Source of the DNA: Vulcanimicrobiota bacterium
Lineage (GTDB): Bacteria; Vulcanimicrobiota; Vulcanimicrobiia; Vulcanimicrobiales; Vulcanimicrobiaceae
Reading direction: 5' to 3'
Assembly (NCBI GenBank): GCA_013289785.1
Contig: JABCZE010000019.1
Coordinates: 1 to 11,870, forward strand
DNA: 11,870 nucleotides
The notes under the pieces were generated by a model. The model was given only the letters and a program-made list of their open reading frames with translations, ran no database searches and was not told the origin of the DNA. Below are positions 6,492 to 11,870 of the stretch, piece by piece. Each line of letters starts with the position of its first letter. Positions within the stretch are counted from its first letter, which is position 1. Both the position numbers and the translations under genes were made by a program.

Positions 6492-7910
6492 ATGGATCAT
6501 CGAACGTACGCCTCGCCGTTCTCCTGGCGATATGGCCGCGCGGAACTTCGCTCGCTGTTTTCCGAGCAGCAGCGGCGGCGGCTCTGGCGCGCCGTGTGGG
6601 TCGCCCTGGCCGAAGCACAATTCGCGCAAGGCCTGGTCGCGCAGGCCGAGCTCGACGATCTGCGCGCGCACGCCGGCGACATCGACATCGAGGCGGCCTT
6701 GGCGATCGAGCGTGAGATCCACCACGACTTGATGGCCGAGATCCGCCTCTTTGCATCGCAGGCAACGCGCGGCGGCGGAAAGCTCCACCTCGGTGCGACG
6801 TCGATGGACGTCGAGGATACCGTCGAAACCTATCGGCTGCGGCTGGCGCTCGCGTATGTCGGTTCCAATCTGCGCGAGCTGCTTACAGCCTTCGCCGAGA
6901 AGATCCGCGCGAATGCGGATCTCGTCTGCATGGCCTACACGCATCTTCAGCCGGCCGAGCCGACGACGCTTGGCTATCGATTCGCAAGCTACGCTCAAGA
7001 CTTGCTCGTCGACGACGAAAACTTACGGTTCGTCTTCAACAATCTCACGACGAAGGGGCTGCGCGGCGCCGTCGGCACGGCTGCGTCCTACGAACGCCTT
7101 CTGGGCGAGAACGGCCGCTCGGCGGAGCTCGAAGCTTACGTGCTCGAGCAGTTTGGGTTGACCGCTCGCGAGATCAGCACCCAGACCTATCCACGAAAGC
7201 TCGATTATCTGCTGCTCTCCGCGCTGGCTGGCCTGGGGGCATCGCTCTCGAAGTTTGCGGCCGACGTTCGCGTCCTGGCAAGTCCGGGCTTCGGCGAGCT
7301 GGGCGAGCCGTTCGCGAAATCGCAAGTCGGCAGCTCCGTCATGCCCTTCAAACAGAACCCAATTCTGAGCGAGCGGATCGACTCGCTGGCTCGATTGCTG
7401 CCCGGCTACGCCGACGTCACCTGGCAAAATGCCGCGACGAACTACCTCGAGCGAACGCTCGACGATAGCGCGAACCGCCGCATCGTCCTGCCCGAAGCGT
7501 TGCTCTGCGCCGACGAGTTGGTAACGCTCGCTCGCACGGTCATCGAAGGGCTGCGCGTCGAGGAGCGGCGCATCGCTCAAAACGTCCGCACGTATGCTCC
7601 CTTCTGCGGCACGCAGACGGTGATGATTGAAGCGGCGCGAGCCGGCGGAGACCGTCAGCTCTTGCACGAAACGCTGCGCGATGCATCGATGGAAGCGTGG
7701 GAAGCAGTTCGTCGCGGTGACGAGAATCCGCTTGCGGGCCTCTTGACGGAGCGTGCAGAGTTGACCGCACTCGTTGACCCGGCCGAGATACGGCGGTTGC
7801 TCGACCCAAGCGGTCACGTCGGTACCGCGCCGCAACGCGCGCGGCTCTTGGCCGACCGCATCGAAGTTTTGCCGCCCTTCCCCCGTCAAACCGAGGTGCG
7901 CCTGACGTGA
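6492..7910 (+). CDS. purB: Adenylosuccinate lyase
   Basis: A 472-residue member of the fumarase/aspartase superfamily. PurB splits SAICAR to AICAR plus fumarate, and adenylosuccinate to AMP plus fumarate, in purine synthesis. The three superfamily conserved regions are present: KLHLGATSMDVEDT, YTHLQPAEPTTLG with the general-acid His151, and the signature loop GSSVMPFKQNP (residues 280-290) carrying the catalytic serine. The N-terminus SPFSWRYGRAELRSLFSEQQ matches the PurB start, so ATG 6492 is well placed although no Shine-Dalgarno sequence is seen. It is about 40 residues longer than the common 430-residue form; the extra is largely a C-terminal tail after DPAEIRRLLDPSGHVG. It opens the purine block, and its product shares the SAICAR intermediate with the next gene, whose start it overlaps by 4 bases (GTGA). 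Confidence 0.93.
   Translation: MDHRTYASPFSWRYGRAELRSLFSEQQRRRLWRAVWVALAEAQFAQGLVAQAELDDLRAHAGDIDIEAALAIEREIHHDLMAEIRLFASQATRGGGKLHLGATSMDVEDTVETYRLRLALAYVGSNLRELLTAFAEKIRANADLVCMAYTHLQPAEPTTLGYRFASYAQDLLVDDENLRFVFNNLTTKGLRGAVGTAASYERLLGENGRSAELEAYVLEQFGLTAREISTQTYPRKLDYLLLSALAGLGASLSKFAADVRVLASPGFGELGEPFAKSQVGSSVMPFKQNPILSERIDSLARLLPGYADVTWQNAATNYLERTLDDSANRRIVLPEALLCADELVTLARTVIEGLRVEERRIAQNVRTYAPFCGTQTVMIEAARAGGDRQLLHETLRDASMEAWEAVRRGDENPLAGLLTERAELTALVDPAEIRRLLDPSGHVGTAPQRARLLADRIEVLPPFPRQTEVRLT
7893..7898 (+). promoter_or_regulatory. Ribosome binding site of purC
   Basis: GAGGTG lies inside the purB 3' end, 8 bases before the GTG at 7907. It supports that start over any other and shows that the gene can recruit ribosomes itself besides being coupled to purB by the GTGA overlap. 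Confidence 0.6.
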
Positions 7911-9106
7911 ACAAAGGCATAGAAATAACGCGCGGCAAGACGAAGGTACTCTACGAGAATCCCGGTCAGCCCCATCAACTCGTCGTCGCGCAGACCGATC
8001 AGATATCCTCGGGCGACGGCGCGCGCCGTAACGTGATTGCCGGCAAGGGGCGGCTGGCCGCGCAGACGACCGCGCGCGTCTTTCGCTTGCTCAATCTCTG
8101 CGGTCTGCCGACGCACTATCTCAACGGCGGCGAGGATGACGACAACAACGAAATGGTCGTCCGGCGCGCCAACATGATTCCCCTCGAAGTGGTGACCCGC
8201 GGCATTGCGGCCGGGTCGTTTGCCAAGCGCAACCCCGGGCTCGCGCGAGGAACGCTGCTCGTGCCGCACGTGATCGAGTTCTTCTTTAAAGACGACGCGG
8301 CGCACGACCCGATGATCACGCCCGACCAAATCGTTGCGCAAAACATCGCCGCACCGCAAGAGGTCGGCGCGATGACCGAACTAGCACGGCTTACGTTCGA
8401 CATCCTGTCGCATGCGTGGCGCAAGCGCGACGTGATGTTGGTCGATCTCAAGATCGAGTTCGGGCGGCTCGCGGGTGGCGAGAACCAGGGTCAGCTCGTG
8501 ATCGCCGATGTAATCGACAACGATTCGTGGCGAATCTGGCAGCAGGGCCGCGAGGAGCTGATGCTCGATAAGCAGCTCTACCGGAACCTCGAAACCGTCG
8601 ACGAGCCGGCCTTGGAGATGGTCAAGCAGGCCTACGAGCGAGTCGCGGATTTCGTTGGCACGTTTCCGGTCATGCGGTCGGGGATGGTCGCGGTGATTGC
8701 CGATTCCGCCTCGCAGGTCGAGCGCGCCAACGAGATCGGCAAAGCGCTCGGTCAGCTTGGCGTCCCTTCGGTACGCCACGTGGCCAGTGCCGCGTCCACA
8801 CCGGGTTTCGTGCTCCAGTTGATGGCGCAACTCGAAGCGAGCTTCGCGCGCCTCGTCGTGATTCCGGTCGGCGAAAACGAGTTGCTGCGTTCAATGCTCG
8901 AAGCGGCCTCGTCGGCGCCGGTGGTCGACGGTCGCGACGATATCGCTCGTGTGATGATGCAGTGCGCGAAGGTCTTTGGACTCGAAGACACCGTGCTTTT
9001 TGGCCGCACTCTGCTGATGCAGGCTAATGCGCGGTCGGCCGTGCTCCATGCCGATGCGTCGCTCCAGCAAGCTCCGCAGTTGTCGCAGAAGGCTGCGCTT
9101 GGTTAA
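7907..9106 (+). CDS. purC: SAICAR synthetase fused to a degenerate PurE-like domain (PAICS-like)
   Basis: A 399-residue two-domain protein. Residues 1 to about 250 are SAICAR synthetase (ATP-dependent ligation of aspartate to CAIR): RGKTKVLY at 9-16, DQISSGDGARRNVIAGKG at 31-48, MIPLEVVTRGIAAGSFAKR at 90-108, LVDLKIEFG at 178-186, DVIDNDSWRIW at 201-211, DKQLYRNL at 221-228. Several stretches resemble the animal PAICS enzyme more than E. coli PurC, for example GSFAKRNPG, EFFFKDD and ADVIDNDSWR. Residues about 259-383 align with AIR carboxylase (PurE), giving the PAICS domain order, but the PurE active-site loops are lost (see the separate domain entry). Typical stand-alone PurC is 235-300 residues. 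The SAICAR synthetase half looks fully functional; carboxylase activity is doubtful. GTG 7907 overlaps the purB stop and has a good ribosome binding site. The stop overlaps purL. Confidence 0.92.
   Translation: MNKGIEITRGKTKVLYENPGQPHQLVVAQTDQISSGDGARRNVIAGKGRLAAQTTARVFRLLNLCGLPTHYLNGGEDDDNNEMVVRRANMIPLEVVTRGIAAGSFAKRNPGLARGTLLVPHVIEFFFKDDAAHDPMITPDQIVAQNIAAPQEVGAMTELARLTFDILSHAWRKRDVMLVDLKIEFGRLAGGENQGQLVIADVIDNDSWRIWQQGREELMLDKQLYRNLETVDEPALEMVKQAYERVADFVGTFPVMRSGMVAVIADSASQVERANEIGKALGQLGVPSVRHVASAASTPGFVLQLMAQLEASFARLVVIPVGENELLRSMLEAASSAPVVDGRDDIARVMMQCAKVFGLEDTVLFGRTLLMQANARSAVLHADASLQQAPQLSQKAALG
8681..9055 (+). other. Degenerate PurE (AIR carboxylase-like) domain of the PurC fusion
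   Basis: Residues 259-383 of the fusion. By eye, against PurE sequences recalled from memory, the segment from DSASQ (266-270) to APVV (337-340) aligns without gaps to E. coli PurE from GSKSD through VPVL. Framework positions such as LGVP, the SA..TP frame, the VV strand and the PV strand are kept. The active-site residues are not: GSxSD becomes DSASQ, SAHRTP (class I) or SAHKGP (class II) becomes SAASTP, so the key histidine is Ala296, and the GGAAHLPG (class I) or GRSNGLGP (class II) loop becomes GENELLRS. The following loop appears about 9 residues shorter than in E. coli PurE. Codons stay GC-ending (47 of 60 for residues 263-322), so the frame is still selected. A structural or regulatory role is inferred, not shown. 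Confidence 0.7.
9087..9092 (+). promoter_or_regulatory. Ribosome binding site of purL
   Basis: AGAAGG lies within the end of purC, 6 bases before the TTG at 9099. It decides the purL start, because no ATG or GTG is available in frame at the position where PurL homology begins. Confidence 0.5.
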
Positions 9107-11279
9107 CCTCCGTGACGAGGAGCTGCAACGCATCGCCGAGCGGCTCGGCCGAGATCCATCGGTCGTGGAGCTGCACGCCTTCGATGCGGCGTGGAGCGAG
9201 CATTGCAGCTATAAGTCGAGCCGCCGCTTCCTAAAGACCCTTCCCACCAGCGGGGCGCGCGTGATCCTCGGGCCGGGCGAGGATGCTGGAATTCTCCATC
9301 TTGGCACGCACGACGGCGAGCGCTACGCGATCGTCGTCGCGCACGAGTCGCACAACCATCCATCTCAAGTCGTTCCCTTCGAAGGCGCGGCGACCGGAAT
9401 CGGCGGGATCGTTCGCGACGTCCTCTGCATGGGTGCCGAGGTCGTTGCGGTGGCCGATCCGCTGCGTTTCGGCCGATGCGAAGACCTTGGATCGCATCAA
9501 AGCCACGTCGCGCGCGGGGTCGTGGACGGGATCGGCGCCTACGGAAATGCGATCGGCGTTCCCAATCTCGCCGGCGACGCCTACTTCGAGCGCGGCTTCA
9601 ACGAGAACTGTTTGGTCAACGTCGTCGCGCTGGGAATCGTCAACGAGAAAGACGTCATCCACTCCTACGTACCCAAAGGAGCCGAAGGTTGGCAGATCGT
9701 GCTCGTCGGAAAGGCGACCGATCCCAGCGGTTTCGGCGGAGCGTCGTTTTCATCGGTCGCGCTGGATGCGCGCGACGCGGAGCTTAACAAAGGCGCCGTG
9801 CAAGTCCCCGATCCGTTCTTCAAAAACGTTTTGATGCGCGCGAGCTACCGTGTCTTTGCGCTCTTGCGGGAGCGCAAGATCGGTGCGGCCTTTAAAGATC
9901 TTGGCGCGGGCGGCATCGTTGGATGCTCCGCGGAGGTTACGGCGCACGGCGGATACGGCGCCCAGATCGATCTCGACAGCGTCAACGTTGCGGTCGAAGG
10001 GATGCCGCCCGAGGTGATCGCCGTCGGCGAGACGCAGGAACGGATGCTCTGGGTGGTTCCACCGGATTTCGTTGGCGAGCTGCTTCAGATCTATAACGAG
10101 GAGTTCGGGCTCCCGGACGTCGCCTACAACGCGCGCGCCACGGCGATCGGCGAAGTGACCGCGCAGCAGCAATACGTTCTGCGATATCGCGGCGCGGTCG
10201 TGATGGACGTCGAAAGCGAGTTTCTCACCGGATCGATTCACGACGAGCTGCCTTACACGGAAAAGATTTATCACGGCGCGGCCGCCCAAGAGCTTCCGGC
10301 GGTGGACCTCCAGGAAATCTTCCCACGCGTGCTGGCGCACCGCGACGTCTGCTCGCGCGAGCCGCTCTACCGGCGTTACGATTCCGTCGTACGAGGGCGC
10401 ACCGTTCTGCCGCGCGGCGCGGCCGACGCCGGGGTTCTGGCGGCCGTCCCTGGCTCGCGTCTTGGCGTCGCGCTCGCCGTTGCCGGCAATCCGCGTTACG
10501 GGCGCATCGATCCGGCGTATGCCGCCGAGCAGGCCGTCCTGGAAGCGATGCGCCGCGTCGTTGCCGTCGGCGCCCACCCAATTGGTTTGACCGATTGTTT
10601 GAACTTCGGCAATCCCCGAAAGGCCGAGCAGTACGGCACGTTCGTCGCGGCAGTCGAGGCATTGGGCCGAGCTGCAGCGGAGCTCGACCTGCCGTTCGTT
10701 TCCGGAAACGTAAGCCTCTACAACGAAGCGTCAGACGGGCGCGCGATTCCCGCCTCGGCGATCGTCGCGTGCATCGGCTCCATCAACGATATCGCAAACG
10801 TCGTGACGCCGGGCTTCAAAGCGGCCGGATCGCCGCTGTTGTGGATTGGAAGCCGGGAACTGGTCGCGGGCGGATCGGTCTTGGCCGAGCTGCTCGGCGT
10901 CAAGGGAACGCTTCCGAGCATCGAGTACGACGCCGAACGCGCCGCGCTTGCAATCGTGCGAGATGCAATTGCGCGCGGCGTCCTGCGTGCCTGCCGCGTC
11001 GTCGCCGACGGCGGAATGCTGACGGCGGTTGCGCGCTTGGCTTTCGACGCTCGGCCGGCGGGGCGAAAGATCGGCGCGGAGATCGACTTCGGCAATCCGC
11101 TCTGCGAAGCCGGCGGTTTCGTCTGCGAAGTCGCTCCCGACAGCGGTATGGACATGACCGGAACGCTCCAAATCGGCGTGACGATCGATGCGCCCGAACT
11201 GATCGTCAACGGGACTCGCTTTGACGTCGAGCATTTGCATGAGATTTGGTCGCAGCCGTTGGCGGCGCTCTACCCATGA
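9099..11279 (+). CDS. purL: Phosphoribosylformylglycinamidine synthase subunit PurL (short form)
   Basis: A 726-residue protein, the usual size of small PurL (about 720-750), which with PurQ and PurS converts FGAR to FGAM using ATP and glutamine-derived ammonia. Motifs: the linker start DEELQRIAERLGRDP, AWSEHCSYKSS with conserved His35, AHESHNHPSQ (81-90), GAATGIGGIVRDVLCMGA, GGASFSS (213-219), FKDLGAGGIVGCSAE, and in the second half LTDCLNFGNP, FVSGNVSLYNE and VVADGGMLTAVA. The lysine usual two residues before ESHNHPS is replaced by Ala81 (VAHESHNHPS). There is no N-terminal PurS-like domain. The start is TTG 9099, overlapping purC by 8 bases and preceded by AGAAGG; the open frame upstream is shadow inside purC. 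The stop TGA overlaps the purQ ATG. Confidence 0.92.
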   Translation: MVNLRDEELQRIAERLGRDPSVVELHAFDAAWSEHCSYKSSRRFLKTLPTSGARVILGPGEDAGILHLGTHDGERYAIVVAHESHNHPSQVVPFEGAATGIGGIVRDVLCMGAEVVAVADPLRFGRCEDLGSHQSHVARGVVDGIGAYGNAIGVPNLAGDAYFERGFNENCLVNVVALGIVNEKDVIHSYVPKGAEGWQIVLVGKATDPSGFGGASFSSVALDARDAELNKGAVQVPDPFFKNVLMRASYRVFALLRERKIGAAFKDLGAGGIVGCSAEVTAHGGYGAQIDLDSVNVAVEGMPPEVIAVGETQERMLWVVPPDFVGELLQIYNEEFGLPDVAYNARATAIGEVTAQQQYVLRYRGAVVMDVESEFLTGSIHDELPYTEKIYHGAAAQELPAVDLQEIFPRVLAHRDVCSREPLYRRYDSVVRGRTVLPRGAADAGVLAAVPGSRLGVALAVAGNPRYGRIDPAYAAEQAVLEAMRRVVAVGAHPIGLTDCLNFGNPRKAEQYGTFVAAVEALGRAAAELDLPFVSGNVSLYNEASDGRAIPASAIVACIGSINDIANVVTPGFKAAGSPLLWIGSRELVAGGSVLAELLGVKGTLPSIEYDAERAALAIVRDAIARGVLRACRVVADGGMLTAVARLAFDARPAGRKIGAEIDFGNPLCEAGGFVCEVAPDSGMDMTGTLQIGVTIDAPELIVNGTRFDVEHLHEIWSQPLAALYP

Positions 11280-11870
11280 GCGCGAGGATTGCGGTTCCGG
11301 TCTTTCCCGGGACGAACTCCGAAGACGAGACGCTTCGGCTGCTCCGTGACTGCGGCGGTGACGCCGAGATCGTCCATTGGTCGCAGGCGGACTCCCTGGC
11401 GCACTACGATGCGTACGTGCTCTCGGGTGGCTTTGCCTACGAGGATCGCATCCGGGCGGGAGCGATCGCGGCGCACGACCGAATGATGGGCTACGTCATC
11501 GAAGCGGCCGCGAGCGGAAAGCTCGTCTTGGGTATCTGCAACGGCGCGCAGATTCTCCTCGAAGCCGGCCTCGTGCCGGGCACCGGCCCGGTTCGCCGGC
11601 CGACCGCGGCGTTCACGCGCAACGGACCGGCACCGCATTTTATCTGCCGGCACGTCTACATGAAGCTCGCAATCGAGCCTGAGCGTTGTGCAATTACCGC
11701 GGCGCTGCCGCAGGACGCGCTGGTGCCGGCTTGGGCCGCGCATGCCGAGGGGCGCCTCGCCGCGACGGCGGAGCATCTGAGTGAGATCGTGGCCGGCGGC
11801 CACCTCGCCTTCATCTATGCAAATGCAAACGGCAGCGTGGACCAAGGCGCGAATCCCAACGGATCGGCGC
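11276..11870 (+). CDS. purQ: Phosphoribosylformylglycinamidine synthase subunit PurQ, 5' part (3' end outside window)
   Basis: The glutaminase subunit of FGAM synthase, a class I glutamine amidotransferase that feeds ammonia to PurL. The 198 visible codons read without a stop to the window edge. Motifs: RIAVPVFPGTNSEDETLRLL at the N-terminus, YVLSGGFAYEDRIRAGAIAA, the nucleophile elbow LGICNGAQIL with Cys88, AWAAHAEGR (the family AHGEGR motif), and DQGANPNGS just before the edge. The C-terminal PHPER segment with the rest of the catalytic triad should lie within about 30-50 further codons, outside the window. ATG 11276 overlaps the purL stop as ATGA, so the two subunits are probably made in a coupled ratio. 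No strong Shine-Dalgarno sequence is seen. Confidence 0.92.
   Translation, partial: MSARIAVPVFPGTNSEDETLRLLRDCGGDAEIVHWSQADSLAHYDAYVLSGGFAYEDRIRAGAIAAHDRMMGYVIEAAASGKLVLGICNGAQILLEAGLVPGTGPVRRPTAAFTRNGPAPHFICRHVYMKLAIEPERCAITAALPQDALVPAWAAHAEGRLAATAEHLSEIVAGGHLAFIYANANGSVDQGANPNGSA

Noticed and set aside
7023..7889. 288-codon open frame on the minus strand inside purB
   Set aside because: It lies wholly antisense to a purB reading frame with all catalytic motifs, shows no recognisable domain, and long antisense frames are expected in GC-rich DNA.
8669..9106. Frameshifted but intact PurE in another frame of the purC 3' end
   Set aside because: The framework of PurE aligns in the purC frame without gaps through the first half, GC-ending codon use is normal in that frame, and the other frames show no SAHRTP-like motif.
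9750..10577. 275-codon open frame on the minus strand inside purL
   Set aside because: It is a shadow of the purL coding strand with no recognisable motif.

Overview
The window is a gene-dense, GC-rich stretch of bacterial chromosome with no mobile-element, phage, CRISPR, tRNA or rRNA signal. Genes are tightly packed, and four co-directional junctions use GTG or TTG starts. No intergenic gap exceeds about 65 bases. The GloVer-repeat lipoprotein, the diverged purine genes and the base composition would fit a soil lineage such as Candidatus Eremiobacterota or a Chloroflexota/Acidobacteriota-like bacterium. That placement is an impression from protein style, not a demonstrated assignment.

Layout. 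(1) Bases 2-2285, plus strand: the 3' part of ribH (lumazine synthase, riboflavin), then mtnA (methylthioribose-1-phosphate isomerase), then holA (DNA polymerase III delta). Each start overlaps the previous stop by 4 bases, so they form one coupled transcription unit. (2) Bases 2286-3568: a short spacer with an 8-bp hairpin and a plausible sigma70-type promoter, then an MFS drug/siderophore-exporter-like gene that may have a near-leaderless mRNA. (3) Bases 3587-6429, minus strand: a peptide-type ABC substrate-binding lipoprotein followed by a seven-repeat GloVer lipoprotein, joined by an ATGA overlap. (4) Bases 6492-11870, plus strand and divergent from (3): a purine block purB, purC with a fused PurE-like domain, purL and purQ (3' end outside the window), all overlapping.

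The most unusual object is the purC gene. Its protein has the PAICS architecture known from animals (SAICAR synthetase plus AIR carboxylase-like domain), and its SAICAR synthetase half carries PAICS-type motifs. In the PurE-like half the active-site loops are replaced while the framework stays alignable without gaps through the first half of the domain. It looks like a pseudoenzyme domain kept under coding constraint. The cluster also has a short-form PurL and a PurQ but no purS, the third subunit normally needed with short PurL. Together these suggest a purine block with an unusual subunit arrangement.
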